Positions 34,075 to 42,446 of a stretch of DNA of 64,000 nucleotides are shown here, one piece after another; position 1 is the stretch's first letter; each line of letters begins with the position of its first letter. Under the pieces are notes generated by a model, which saw nothing but the letters and a program-made list of their open reading frames with translations, searched no databases and was not told the DNA's origin. The position numbers were made by a program, and so were the translations under genes. The stretch is from Amycolatopsis eburnea (lineage in GTDB: Bacteria > Actinomycetota > Actinomycetes > Mycobacteriales > Pseudonocardiaceae): NCBI RefSeq assembly GCF_003937945.1, contig NZ_RSEC01000036.1, forward strand, positions 1,116,001 through 1,180,000, read 5' to 3'.

Positions 34075-34713
34075 TCAGGGCCAAAGGCGTTCGCGGACCC
34101 AGCCGCCGTCGCTCTTGCGGTACCGCAGCCGCACGTGCCGCCGGTCGTGGCTCGCCTGCCAGAACTCGACGGTGTCCGGGTCGACGAGGTACCGCGTCCA
34201 CGTTTCGGGCGCGGTGGACGGGTTCTCAGCCACCCAGCGTTCCGCTTCCGCGGCCGCCGCGTCGAGGTCCGCCGGGTCCGCCAGCACCTGGGACTGGCGC
34301 CCGATGAACGCTTCGACGCGGGAAGCCGGCGGCCGGGCGAGGAAGTCCTCCGCCGACACCTCGGGCGCGGCGGGGGAGACCGGTCCGCGCAGCCGGACCT
34401 GACGGCCGCGGCCGGGCCAGAAGAACGTCAGCGCGGCACGGGGATCCTTGCGCAGCTGCAGGCCCTTCGGGCTTTCCGAGCTGGTCGCGACCGCCCAGCC
34501 GGCCGGCCCGACGTCCTTGAGGATAACGACGCGGGCGTCCGGCGCGCCATCGGCGTCCACTGTGGACAGCGTGACGGCGTGCGGTGCGAGCACGTGCTCG
34601 CCGGCCTCGGTAAGCCACTCCAGGAACAGCGCCTGCGGGTCGGCCGGCGCCGTTTCCGGCGTGAACACGGGGAGTTCTTCGGGGAACGAGGGCCAGCCGC
34701 GCAACCGCACCAT
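34075..34713 (-). CDS. Pyridoxamine 5'-phosphate oxidase family protein (PdxH-like)
   Basis: 212 aa with FMN split barrel. The FMN-contact segment ARVVILKDVGPAGWAVATSS and the RQVRLRGPVSP strand match PdxH; the C-terminal signature RRHVRLRYRKSDGGWVRERL is that of true PNPOx enzymes, which make pyridoxal 5'-phosphate. The spacing between motifs is that of PdxH, though phenazine-type relatives (PhzG) share it. One nucleotide separates it from the upstream 35-kb gene, so both are cotranscribed. Confidence 0.85.
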   Translation of the reverse strand: MVRLRGWPSFPEELPVFTPETAPADPQALFLEWLTEAGEHVLAPHAVTLSTVDADGAPDARVVILKDVGPAGWAVATSSESPKGLQLRKDPRAALTFFWPGRGRQVRLRGPVSPAAPEVSAEDFLARPPASRVEAFIGRQSQVLADPADLDAAAAEAERWVAENPSTAPETWTRYLVDPDTVEFWQASHDRRHVRLRYRKSDGGWVRERLWP

Positions 34714-34714
34714 G

Positions 34715-35401
34715 TCAGTAACCGTACGGCCCCTGCTGCGGGTGCTGCCCCGGCGGCGGGTAGACCGGCGGCTGCGGACCGGCCGGGCCGACCACCGGTG
34801 GCGGCGGGACCTGCGGCATCGGTGGCTGCTGCTGCCAGCCCGGCGGCGGCTGCTGCGGCGCGGGCGGCGGTTGCTGCTGCTGGTGCTGCGCCTGCTGCCA
34901 CTGCACCTGCTGGTAGACCTCGGCGGGCTGCGGGAAGCAGTAGGTCAGCTTGGCGTTGACCGACCCCTGCACGGCGGCACCCCAGAACTTCCCGCCGACG
35001 AAGGCGAACATCTGCCCGGCCGAGAGGTCGACCGCGACCATCCGCGTCTCGCCGCCGAACTGGTTGCCCGACTTCGCGGACGCGGCCTGCGCGGCGTCCG
35101 GGTACACGCGCTGGCCGACGAGCCCGGCGATGACGACCGAAGCCGCGGTCCAGCCCATGGTGCCGATCATGTTGGCGCGCGCGTGCTGCGTGGCGCGGCC
35201 GGTGAAGTCGTACAGCGCCGCGGCGCTGACCTCGGGCACGGCCGCCGCGATGACGCAGTAGTTCATCGTCGAAAGCATCACCGATTCGGTGAACAGGCCG
35301 ACGACGGCGGTCGCGGGCCCGATCTGCACGGAGTTCAGCCGGCCGCCCGAGCGCTGGATGCGCTCGGCCACCGCGCCGAGGTACTGCTCGGGGGTGAGCA
35401 C
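34715..35401 (-). CDS. Conserved actinobacterial protein with Gln/Pro-rich tail
   Basis: 228 aa, GTG start. Residues 1-165 form an alpha/beta region without a recognised fold (YLGAVAERIQRSGGRLNSVQ, then TAVVGLFTESVMLSTMNYCV); hydrophobic stretches suggest membrane-near packing. Residues ~170-228 are low complexity, almost only Gln, Pro and Gly (QQQQPPPAPQQPPPGWQQQ). Function unknown. Operonic with the PdxH-like gene. Confidence 0.75.
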   Translation of the reverse strand: MLTPEQYLGAVAERIQRSGGRLNSVQIGPATAVVGLFTESVMLSTMNYCVIAAAVPEVSAAALYDFTGRATQHARANMIGTMGWTAASVVIAGLVGQRVYPDAAQAASAKSGNQFGGETRMVAVDLSAGQMFAFVGGKFWGAAVQGSVNAKLTYCFPQPAEVYQQVQWQQAQHQQQQPPPAPQQPPPGWQQQPPMPQVPPPPVVGPAGPQPPVYPPPGQHPQQGPYGY

Positions 35402-35500
35402 GCCGGGACCTCCCTGATCTGGACCGACCTCGCGGCCATCGTCTCACGGCGACGTCGGCCAGCGGTTTTCACACACGCCTCATGGTTGACTGTGCGCGCT

Positions 35501-36028
35501 ATGCGACGACTCGTACTTCTCGCGCCCGCCGTGGTCCTGCTGGCCGGCTGCGGCGCCACCACCGTGACCGGCACCGCGACGCCCAGTTCGCCGTCCGCCG
35601 CGTCGACGGCCGGCACCGGCCTGCCGCCGGAACCGCAGCCGGGCGCGACCGCGGACTGCCCGTACCTGGACAGCGAATTCGTGGCCGACTCGAACGGCCA
35701 GCACGTCTCGAAGGTGCGCGTGTCCGCCGACCAGCCCCACCCGGCGTGCTTCTTCTATCGCCCGGACGGGAAGGTCCAGCTCACCGTTCGGGTGTACGTC
35801 GGCGACGCGAAGACGGCGACGGCGCTGGTCAACCAGGCGGCGCCGGTGGACTCGTCGAACCCGGCGAGCGACCCTTCCGGCTGGAAGGGCGGCTATTTGT
35901 CCACCGACGACGGCGCTGTCTACGCTGTCGCCAAGGGCCCGGCGGCGGTCATCGCGACCACCAACCAGAAGCAAAGCGTGAAGGCACGCACAGTGGTCAA
36001 GAAGGCTATCGCTGCCCTGAAGCTCTAG
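35501..36028 (+). CDS. DUF2020-like lipoprotein
   Basis: 175 aa with a lipoprotein signal: MRRLVLLAPAVVLLAGCGAT contains the lipobox LAGC, so Cys17 should be lipidated. After a Ser/Thr/Pro-rich linker the mature domain has two conserved Cys (ADCPYLD and HPACFFYR) and segments FYRPDGKVQLTVRVYV and GGYLSTDDGAVYAVAKG typical of the DUF2020 family of actinobacterial lipoproteins. Function unknown; surface-exposed. Confidence 0.82.
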   Translation: MRRLVLLAPAVVLLAGCGATTVTGTATPSSPSAASTAGTGLPPEPQPGATADCPYLDSEFVADSNGQHVSKVRVSADQPHPACFFYRPDGKVQLTVRVYVGDAKTATALVNQAAPVDSSNPASDPSGWKGGYLSTDDGAVYAVAKGPAAVIATTNQKQSVKARTVVKKAIAALKL

Positions 36029-36175
36029 GTAGCGGGCTCCACACGGGTGAGTGATGTTGATCTTGTATTACCCTGTGCGTCACGCGCAGGCTTCGTGGAC
36101 TCGCGCACCGCAGCCACCGGGGCATCCCCACCCCGGGGCGGGGCACCAACTCTGCAACGACAAAGGACAAGATTC

Positions 36176-36628
36176 GTGGCTGACACCCTCAAGGAAATCC
36201 TGCTCGACTCCAGCCGTCGCCCGGCGGTCGTGACCGACTTCGAGACCCTCGTCGACGCCGAGGTCTCGGACAAGGGCGGCGTTTCGGGTGCCGTTGTGAA
36301 GACCGGCTTCGCCGCGGTCAAGAAGATCAAGCCGGGCATCATCCCCTCGGCCGTCGACACCCTGCTGCCCGACTTCGTGGTCGCGCTCGAGCCGTTCTAC
36401 GGCGACTACCGCGCCAAGGGCGGCAACGACTTCGGTGCCTACCTGTCCAGCCGCTCGGACGAGGCTTCCGACGCGCTGCTGAGCGTCACCGACTCGCGCG
36501 CGGAGAAGAGCAGCCGCGACAGCATCAAGAAGGTCTACAGCAAGCTGCGCCCGAACGGCAAGAAGAACGTCGAGGAGGCGCTGCCCCGCCTGGGCGCGCT
36601 GGTCGACAAGCACGCCGCCAACGCGTGA
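36176..36628 (+). CDS. DUF6918-like conserved protein
   Basis: 150 aa, soluble, helical. It begins VADTLKEILLDSSRRPAVVT, then AVVKTGFAAVKKIKPGIIPS and LLPDFVVALEPFYGDY; the C-terminal part KKVYSKLRPNGKKNVEEALP completes the family pattern. Common in actinobacteria, no known function. The GTG at 36176 is preceded by AAAGGACAA; a longer frame from 36047 has no clear ribosome site. Confidence 0.8.
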   Translation: MADTLKEILLDSSRRPAVVTDFETLVDAEVSDKGGVSGAVVKTGFAAVKKIKPGIIPSAVDTLLPDFVVALEPFYGDYRAKGGNDFGAYLSSRSDEASDALLSVTDSRAEKSSRDSIKKVYSKLRPNGKKNVEEALPRLGALVDKHAANA

Positions 36629-36647
36629 GCTAGCCCCGAGCACGACT

Positions 36648-36682
36648 GAAGAGGCCCCCGGTGCACCCCCGGGGGCCTCTTC
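36648..36682. terminator. Bidirectional terminator
   Basis: GAAGAGGCCCCCGG (36648-36661) pairs with 36669-36682, between the convergent DUF6918-like gene and cwsA. Serves both strands. Confidence 0.85.
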
Positions 36683-36691
36683 GCGTCGCGT

Positions 36692-37234
36692 TCAGTTCTT
36701 CTTTTCGGCGGGCGCGGGCGCGGGCGAGGGCGCCTTGCCGTTGGCCTGCGGGGTCGGCTTCGCCGCTTCGGCGGGCTTCGGCGCGGGCGGGGTGGCCTTC
36801 GGCGGCGCGGGCGCGACCGGCGGCTCCTGCTTCGAGCGGAGGGCGTAGGCGGCGCCGGCGCCGACCACGACCAGGCCGAGCAGCCACGGCCACTTGCGAC
36901 GGCCGCGGGTGCCCTTCGCGGCCGACTTGGCCTCGGTCACGGCAGCGTAGAAGTCCTTCTTCGCCGCCTTGAAGTCCTTCTTGCCGCGGCGCTTCGACTC
37001 GCCGGCCGCCTTCGCGGCCTTGATGGCGGCCTTCTTCGCCTTGCGACCCGGCTTGCGCAGCTCGGACAGGCGCGCGAGCGCCTCCTGGCGAGCGGCCTTC
37101 GAGCTCTTCTTGAGCTCCTTGCGGGTCAGTTCCGTCTTCTTCGCGAGCTTCTTCTGCGCGCGCCGCCCCTGCTTGACACCCTCGGTGACGAGTTTGTCGG
37201 CGGTCTCGACGGCCTGGGCTGTCGCCCGGGACAT
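36692..37234 (-). CDS. cwsA: Cell-wall synthesis protein CwsA-like
   Basis: 180 aa. A very basic coiled-coil N-terminal region (QGRRAQKKLAKKTELTRKEL, KKAAIKAAKAAGESKRRGKK) is followed by one membrane helix (WPWLLGLVVVGAGAAYALRS, ~115-134) and a long Pro/Ala-rich extracytoplasmic tail. CwsA of mycobacteria has the same topology, binds CrgA and Wag31 and supports polar growth, and its gene lies at this place, just before ppiA. ATG at 37234 chosen: GAGG sits 8 nt upstream, too close to an alternative GTG at 37243. Sequence similarity is low-complexity-driven, so position is the main evidence. Confidence 0.72.
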   Translation of the reverse strand: MSRATAQAVETADKLVTEGVKQGRRAQKKLAKKTELTRKELKKSSKAARQEALARLSELRKPGRKAKKAAIKAAKAAGESKRRGKKDFKAAKKDFYAAVTEAKSAAKGTRGRRKWPWLLGLVVVGAGAAYALRSKQEPPVAPAPPKATPPAPKPAEAAKPTPQANGKAPSPAPAPAEKKN

Positions 37235-37256
37235 GGGCTTCACCTCATCATTCGTT

Positions 37257-37283
37257 TTGACACTGCTCTGTTACCCGTAACCT
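37257..37283 (+). promoter_or_regulatory. Possible sigma-70-type promoter for ppiA
   Basis: TTGACA at 37257-37262 and TAACCT at 37278-37283 with a 15-bp spacer, 40 bp before the ppiA ATG in an AT-richer patch between divergent cwsA and ppiA. The spacer is shorter than the ideal 17. Confidence 0.4.
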
Positions 37284-37323
37284 ATCGTGCCCCTTTTTCC
37301 CGCCGCCCGCCGCAGATGGCACG

Positions 37324-37842
37324 ATGAGCCTCGTGAAAGCTACGCTGCACACCAACCAGGGTGACATCCACCTGAACCTGCTCCCCGACCACGCGCCGAA
37401 GACGGTCGCGAACTTCGTCGGGCTCGCGGAAGGCACCAAGGAGTACACCCAGCCGAACGCGGCGGGCACCAACTCCGGGCCCTTCTACGACGGTTCGATC
37501 TTCCACCGGGTCATCGACGGCTTCATGCTGCAGGGCGGCGACCCGACCGGCACCGGCCGCGGCGGACCCGGCTACAAGTTCGGCGACGAGTTCCACCCGG
37601 AGCTGCAGTTCAGCAAGCCGTACCTGCTGGCGATGGCGAACGCCGGGCCCGGCACCAACGGCTCGCAGTTCTTCATCACCGTGGCGCCGACCGCCCACCT
37701 GAACTTCCGGCACACGATCTTCGGCGAGGTGGCCGACCAGGAGTCGCGCAACGTCGTCGACGCGATCGCCCGGACCGCCACCGGCCCGGCGGACCGCCCG
37801 CTGACCGACGTCGTGATCGAAAAGGTCACCATCGAGCACTGA
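37324..37842 (+). CDS. ppiA: Cyclophilin-type peptidyl-prolyl cis-trans isomerase
   Basis: 172-aa cytoplasmic cyclophilin. Active-site motifs: SIFHRVIDGFMLQGGDPTGT with catalytic Arg and Phe, LAMANAGPGTNGSQFFIT and LNFRHTIFGEV. Catalyses proline isomerisation during folding. It is the PpiA ortholog by position (next to cwsA, as in M. tuberculosis Rv0009). No signal peptide. Confidence 0.96.
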   Translation: MSLVKATLHTNQGDIHLNLLPDHAPKTVANFVGLAEGTKEYTQPNAAGTNSGPFYDGSIFHRVIDGFMLQGGDPTGTGRGGPGYKFGDEFHPELQFSKPYLLAMANAGPGTNGSQFFITVAPTAHLNFRHTIFGEVADQESRNVVDAIARTATGPADRPLTDVVIEKVTIEH

Positions 37843-37880
37843 CGGCCCGTGCAGCGAGGTTTCGGTAGGTTGGTTCCATC

Positions 37881-38834
37881 GTGAACCAACCGCCGAACCC
37901 CGCCGCCGAACAAGCCGCGCTCCCCGGGTGCTGGTGGCACCCGAACCGCCCGACCGGACTGAGCTGTTCCCGGTGCGGGCGTCCGGCGTGCCCGGATTGC
38001 CTCCGCGAAGCCCCCGTCGGCTTCCAGTGCACCGACTGCGTGCACACCGGGGGCCAGCAGCAGCGCCGTCAGCACCGCGGCTACCAGGAAGCCGGCTTCG
38101 GCCAGCGGACGGTGTTCGGCGCGCGCCTCTCGCAGTCCGTGCTCGTCACCCAGGTCATCCTCGCGGTGAACGTCCTGGTCTTCCTCTTCACCGTCTTCCA
38201 GGCGCAGAGCCTCAACGACAACGACTTCTCGGCGCTGTTCCAGTACGGCAAGCTCTACGGCGACGCGACCCTCGGCAACGGCGAGTGGTGGCGGGTCTTC
38301 ACCAGCGGCTTCCTGCACTACGGCCCGATCCACGTCGCGGTGAACATGTTCTCGCTGTGGATGATGGGCCGGTCGCTGGAGCAGGTCTGCGGCCGGGGCC
38401 GCTACCTGGCGCTCTACTTCATCTCCATGCTCGGCGCGTCCGCGGCCGTGCTGCTGTTCGACGACCCGCAGAAGTCGACGGCCGGCGCGTCCGGCGCGTT
38501 GTTCGGCCTGATGGGCGCCTACGCGGTGATCGTGCTCAAGCTCCGGCTGAACCCGACCGGGCTGATCATCACCCTCGCCCTGAACGCCTTCATCACCTTC
38601 GGCATCCCGGGCATCTCGATCTACGCGCACGTCGGCGGCCTGGTCACCGGCGCGCTGGTCACGGTCGCCCTGCTCTACGCCCCGGAGGCGAACCAGCTGC
38701 GCTGGCAGGCCATCGGGCTGGTGATCATCGTGCTGGCCATCGTGGGCCTGCTGGCGTTCCAAGGGAGCCAGTACGGGCCCGAGACCTGCGGGTTCGTCCA
38801 GTACCGCGGGGTTCAGCTCTACAGCTGCGGTTAG
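37881..38834 (+). CDS. Rhomboid family intramembrane serine protease
   Basis: 317 aa, GTG start. The N-terminal ~55 residues are a B-box-like zinc finger (CWWHPNRPTGLSCSRCGRPA, CPDCLREAPVGFQCTDC). Six membrane segments follow. The oxyanion Asn lies in HVAVNMFSLWMMG, the nucleophile Ser in GASGALFGLMGAY, and the catalytic His in YAHVGGLVTG, so it is an active protease fold. Such fusions are common in actinobacteria next to ppiA. Substrates unknown. It lies 38 nt after ppiA and is probably cotranscribed; it overlaps the convergent PH-domain gene by 4 bp. Confidence 0.94.
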   Translation: MNQPPNPAAEQAALPGCWWHPNRPTGLSCSRCGRPACPDCLREAPVGFQCTDCVHTGGQQQRRQHRGYQEAGFGQRTVFGARLSQSVLVTQVILAVNVLVFLFTVFQAQSLNDNDFSALFQYGKLYGDATLGNGEWWRVFTSGFLHYGPIHVAVNMFSLWMMGRSLEQVCGRGRYLALYFISMLGASAAVLLFDDPQKSTAGASGALFGLMGAYAVIVLKLRLNPTGLIITLALNAFITFGIPGISIYAHVGGLVTGALVTVALLYAPEANQLRWQAIGLVIIVLAIVGLLAFQGSQYGPETCGFVQYRGVQLYSCG

Positions 38835-39265
38835 CCGCGCGCCCGCAGCGTGCTGAGGACGTCCAGGACGTCCCGCGGGTCCTCGCCGAGGTCCAGCCGG
38901 CCGAAGACGTACAGCTGCTCGTCGTGCTCGACCTCGAGGGTGACGCCGTCGCGGCCCATCCGGCGGGTGGTGCGCAGCCGCGTGCGGGTCTGCACCCACG
39001 GCAGCCGGTGCTCACCACCCAGCGTGCGGGCCACCAGGCCCTCGGCGTCGGCGGCCAGCCGCGGCCGGACGAGCGTGGCGTGGGCGGCGAACGCGCCGAC
39101 GGCCACCGCCGCCAGCGCGAACAGCACCAGCCCGCCGCGGTCGCCGCGCAGCGCGTCGGTCACCACGCCGAGCAGCAGCAACGCCGTGACCGCCCAGGCC
39201 GATACCACAACGGCCCGGCGCGGCGCCCAAGAGGTGGGGTAGTTATCCACAGGGGTTATCCACAC
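38831..39265 (-). CDS. PH-domain membrane protein (Rv0010c-like)
   Basis: 144 aa. Two membrane helices (~17-33 and 45-62) precede a bacterial PH domain: ADAEGLVARTLGGEHRLPWV and GVTLEVEHDEQLYVFGRLDL. It corresponds by position and layout to M. tuberculosis Rv0010c between ppiA and crgA. Function unknown. The first codons (GTG TGG ATA ACC CCT GTG) coincide with two DnaA-box sequences, so the true start may be the inner GTG at 39250 or a later codon. Confidence 0.82.
   Translation of the reverse strand: MWITPVDNYPTSWAPRRAVVVSAWAVTALLLLGVVTDALRGDRGGLVLFALAAVAVGAFAAHATLVRPRLAADAEGLVARTLGGEHRLPWVQTRTRLRTTRRMGRDGVTLEVEHDEQLYVFGRLDLGEDPRDVLDVLSTLRARG
39243..39264. promoter_or_regulatory. Two DnaA-box-like sites
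   Basis: TTATCCACA occurs perfectly twice, at 39243-39251 and 39256-39264, as direct repeats 13 bp apart. This is the classical DnaA box. They lie at the start of the PH-domain gene, in the gap facing crgA. They could tie expression of this division locus to replication or titrate DnaA. Confidence 0.55.
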
Positions 39266-39320
39266 TGGGGATGAGTCACACCGGTGTAATTCGGCGTCAA
39301 GCCGCCAATCGGAGTAATAA

Positions 39321-39587
39321 TCAGCGCCAGCGCATAGTCATGAGCAGACCCGCGATCATCAGCGCGAACCCGCCGGCGAAGTTCCAGTTGCCCAGATCGG
39401 CCATCCAGGAGATCTTGTCCCCGGCGATGTAGTTCACCAGCAGCCACACCAGGCCCACGAGCATCAGCCCGAACATGGGGATCTTCCAGGCGAGGCCGGT
39501 GGGGCCGGCTGCCCGCACCTTCACCGGCGTGCGCCGGTCGGCAGGCGGGGTGTAAGCCGTCTTCTTGCGGACCTTGGACTTGGGCAT
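39321..39587 (-). CDS. crgA: Cell division protein CrgA
   Basis: 88 aa. A basic N-terminus (MPKSKVRKKTAYTPPADRRT) is followed by two membrane helices (IPMFGLMLVGLVWLLVNYIA and FAGGFALMIAGLLMTMRWR), the standard CrgA layout. CrgA works at the septum with FtsZ, FtsI and CwsA to control division timing. The ATG at 39587 follows GAGGAACAC. Position between the PH-domain gene and the pkn cluster is the conserved one. Confidence 0.95.
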   Translation of the reverse strand: MPKSKVRKKTAYTPPADRRTPVKVRAAGPTGLAWKIPMFGLMLVGLVWLLVNYIAGDKISWMADLGNWNFAGGFALMIAGLLMTMRWR

Positions 39588-39773
39588 CGTGTGTTCCTCG
39601 CGGTGCTCTTCGGGCTCGTCTGGTGGCGATGTCCCGCTGAGGGTGCGCAACCAGCGCCACGTGCACACGTTAACGTAAACGACCGCAGGAAAGCAGCGGC
39701 CGGACTGGTCGGATTTTCCCGCACCGTGACAACGGCGTCACCCAGGGTTCGGCGCGGCTTGAGAGGAGCTTGC

Positions 39774-40844
39774 GTGGAGATGCGCGAAGGACCGGATGAC
39801 GACCGGCGCAGACACCCAGGGCAGCGGCCGGTGCCGCCCCGCCGCCCCGCCACGCCTCCTCGCGGCCAGGTGCCGCCGCGGCCGCCCCAGCGCGGCCCCC
39901 AGGGCCAGCCGCCCCGGCGTTCGCCCGCGCCCCGCCGCTACGCCAGCCCGCCGCCGCCCGGCGCGAACGAGGAGACCGTCGTCTTCGCCCCGGTCGGGAA
40001 GGGTGGCGCCGCGACCAAGGAGAAGCCCGCCCCCGCGCCGCTGGGCAAGGGCGGCGTCGCGATCCGGACGGCCGGCGAAATCCTCATCACGCTGGGCCTG
40101 GTCGTGCTGCTGTTCATGGTCTACGAGCTCTACGTGACCGACCTGTTCTCGGCGGGCAAGCAGTCCGAGGCGAGCGACCAGCTCGACGGCGAGTGGGCGC
40201 ACGACCGGACGCTGCACCCCGAGCTGATCGACGGCAAGGCGTTCGCCCGCATCCACATCCCGTCGTTCGGCGTCGACTACAACTTCACCATCCAGGAGGG
40301 CACCGACGAGGCCGCCCTCGAAGTCGGCCCCGGCCACTACAAGGGCACGTCGCTGCCCGGCGAGCCCGGCAACTTCGCCGTGGCCGGCCACCGCGTCGGC
40401 AAGGGCGCCCCGTTCAACGACCTGGACAACCTCTCCTCCTGTGACCAGATCGTGATCGAAACCTCGACCGACTTCTACATCTACAAGGTGCTGCCGTACG
40501 ACGACGAGGTCGAGAACTGGGCGGGCACCAAGGGCGCCGACCCGAAGTGCAAGGGCGTCTCGACCCTGCGCGACCCGAACGCCGAAGACGGCGGCGCGTA
40601 CAGCGAGACGTTCGGCCGCAAGGTCGTCCTGCCCAGCCAGGGCACCGCGGTGAACCCGGTCCCGTACAAGGACGCCGACACGCTCCCGAAGGCCCAGCAG
40701 GCGGCGCTGCTCACGCTCACGACGTGCCACCCGCAGTTCTCCGCCCGCGAGCGGCTCATCATCACCTCGGTGCTGACCCAGCAGGTGCCGAAGAACCAGG
40801 TCAAGGACTACGGCGACCTGCTTTCGAAGATCGGGGAGGCCTGA
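39774..40844 (+). CDS. Class E sortase
   Basis: 356 aa. A Pro/Arg-rich cytoplasmic head (~1-95) precedes one membrane helix (EILITLGLVVLLFMVYELYV, ~105-125). The sortase barrel has the catalytic His in NFAVAGHRVGKG, Cys in LLTLTTCHPQFSARERLI and Arg just after it. Class E sortases attach LAxTG-type proteins to the wall in high-GC Gram-positives and are often found here next to crgA. GTG start with GAGGAG 9 nt upstream; ATG at 39780 is a weaker alternative. The stop overlaps the next start. Confidence 0.93.
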   Translation: MEMREGPDDDRRRHPGQRPVPPRRPATPPRGQVPPRPPQRGPQGQPPRRSPAPRRYASPPPPGANEETVVFAPVGKGGAATKEKPAPAPLGKGGVAIRTAGEILITLGLVVLLFMVYELYVTDLFSAGKQSEASDQLDGEWAHDRTLHPELIDGKAFARIHIPSFGVDYNFTIQEGTDEAALEVGPGHYKGTSLPGEPGNFAVAGHRVGKGAPFNDLDNLSSCDQIVIETSTDFYIYKVLPYDDEVENWAGTKGADPKCKGVSTLRDPNAEDGGAYSETFGRKVVLPSQGTAVNPVPYKDADTLPKAQQAALLTLTTCHPQFSARERLIITSVLTQQVPKNQVKDYGDLLSKIGEA

Positions 40845-40999
40845 TGTACGCCTGGCTGTGGCGGAAGTTCCCCGGCCCGTTCGCGGTCAAGCTGACGATC
40901 GCGGTGGTCCTCGTGCTCGGCGTGGTCGCTTTGCTGATGTTCGTGATCTTCCCGTGGCTGGAGCCCCGGCTGTGGTTCAACGAGGTCGCGGTCAACTGA
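40844..40999 (+). CDS. Small membrane protein coupled to the sortase, 51 aa
   Basis: Overlaps the sortase stop as TGATG, so it is translationally coupled. It reads MYAWLWRKFPGPFAVKLTIA, then one membrane helix (VVLVLGVVALLMFVIFPWLE) and a short tail ending NEVAVN. A similar small protein often trails class E sortases; role unknown. Confidence 0.82.
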   Translation: MYAWLWRKFPGPFAVKLTIAVVLVLGVVALLMFVIFPWLEPRLWFNEVAVN

Positions 41000-41985
41000 G
41001 GTTCGGCGTCTTCCTGGTCAGCGGCCGCTTCCCCGGCCAGCCGGACGGTGACGTCCTGCGCCGGTCCGTCCGCGCCGCCGAGGTGGCCGAGGAAGCCGGG
41101 TTCGACGACGTCTGGTTCGCCGAACACCACTTCCTGCCCTACGGCGTCTGCCCGTCGGCCATCACGCTGGCCGGGTACGTGCTCGGGCGGACGTCGCGGA
41201 TCGGGGTCGGGACCGCGGTGAGCGTCCTGTCGACCACGCACCCGGTCGCGCTTGCCGAGCAGTGGGCGATGCTCGACGCCGTTTCCGGCGGGCGGCTGCG
41301 GCTCGGCGTCGGGCGTGGTGGTCCCTGGCAGGACCTCGAGGTCTTCGGCACCGGGCTGGACCGCTACGAGACCGGCTTCGAGGAGACCCTCGACGTCTTC
41401 CTGCGGGCCACCACCGGCCGGGTGCACGCGCGAGGGCGGCACTTCGCGTTCCGGGAGGTGCCCGTGGTGCCCGCGCCCGAGCGGCGGCCGGACGTCGTCG
41501 TCGCGTGCGGCGGGCCGAAGTCGGACGCGGTGCGCCAAGCGGCGGCGAGGAACCTGCCGCTGCTGCTCGGCCTGCACGCGGACGACGAGGAGAAAGCCAA
41601 AACCGTCGCGGCCTACGGGAAGCCGGCGGCGCACGTCTCGACCGTGCTCTGCCAGGTGGGCGACGCCGACGTCGTCCGGCAGGCGCTCCCGGCGTGGCTG
41701 AAGGACGGGCTCGGCGCGCACGTGACGGTCGACGGGCGGCCGGGGCCGTCGCGGGATCCGGGCGAGTACACCGAACGGCTCTGCGCGATCCACCCCGTCG
41801 GCGACGCGGACCACTGCGTGCGGACCCTGGAGACGAGCCTCCGGCGCACCGGCGTCTCCCACGTGCTGATGTTCGTGGAAGCGTCGGGTACGCCGGAGGG
41901 CACGTACGCGAACATCGCGCGGATCGGCACCGAGGTGCTGCCCGCGCTGCGGGCTAGCAGTCCCGCAGTTCCGGGCTCTGGTTGA
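40972..41985 (+). CDS. LLM-class (luciferase-like) flavin-dependent oxidoreductase
   Basis: 337 aa by the GTG at 40972. Homology begins at LRFGVFLVSGRFPGQ; typical TIM-barrel motifs follow (AEEAGFDDVWFAEHHFLPYG, SVLSTTHPVALAEQWAMLD, GGRLRLGVGRGG). It likely uses FMN or F420 to oxidise an unknown substrate. The start is uncertain: the first homologous codon is CTG, and any standard start overlaps the small membrane gene by about 28 nt. The 3' end overlaps the convergent SCO5389-like gene by 32 bp. Confidence 0.88.
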   Translation: MVQRGRGQLRFGVFLVSGRFPGQPDGDVLRRSVRAAEVAEEAGFDDVWFAEHHFLPYGVCPSAITLAGYVLGRTSRIGVGTAVSVLSTTHPVALAEQWAMLDAVSGGRLRLGVGRGGPWQDLEVFGTGLDRYETGFEETLDVFLRATTGRVHARGRHFAFREVPVVPAPERRPDVVVACGGPKSDAVRQAAARNLPLLLGLHADDEEKAKTVAAYGKPAAHVSTVLCQVGDADVVRQALPAWLKDGLGAHVTVDGRPGPSRDPGEYTERLCAIHPVGDADHCVRTLETSLRRTGVSHVLMFVEASGTPEGTYANIARIGTEVLPALRASSPAVPGSG

Positions 41986-42346
41986 GCAGCTGGCCGCGCG
42001 GCGAGACGAACGCGCGGTAGCGGTCACCGTCCACTTCGGACGTTTTGAACACGGCGACCCGGTGGCAGTTCTGGAACGCCAGCTTGACGCCGAAGTGCCG
42101 CTCGAGGCCGCCGCGGATCGCGTCCGAGGCCAGCGCGCGCAGCAGCTGCCCGCGGGCGGCCTCGCTCGGCGGCGGCGTCTCGTTGTCGGCGAAGCCGTCC
42201 GCCGCGCCCTCGGCGTCGGCGATGACGCCGGTGATGACCTCCCAGGCGTACGGCAGGGATTCCTTGACGCAGGTGACGAACTCGGCGTCGGTGACCTCCC
42301 CGCGCTCGGCCTTCTCCAGCAGCGCGGGTGACACGTCCAGGGACAT
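41954..42346 (-). CDS. SCO5389 family conserved protein
   Basis: 130 aa. It begins MSLDVSPALLEKAERGEVTD and contains SLPYAWEVITGVI, DNETPPPSEAARGQLLRALA and FQNCHRVAVFKTSE, ending QLLNQSPELRDC. This pattern is the conserved SCO5389 family of actinobacteria, of unknown function. The ATG at 42346 fits the family start; GGAGG lies 4-8 nt upstream. Confidence 0.85.
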   Translation of the reverse strand: MSLDVSPALLEKAERGEVTDAEFVTCVKESLPYAWEVITGVIADAEGAADGFADNETPPPSEAARGQLLRALASDAIRGGLERHFGVKLAFQNCHRVAVFKTSEVDGDRYRAFVSPRGQLLNQSPELRDC

Positions 42347-42446
42347 CGAACCTCCAGTTTGAGCAGGGCCACCCTCTTGGCTACCGGCCGGGTGGCCCGG
42401 CCACAAGAGAAAACGATGATCATCACCAATATGGCGGAAGGTCCGG

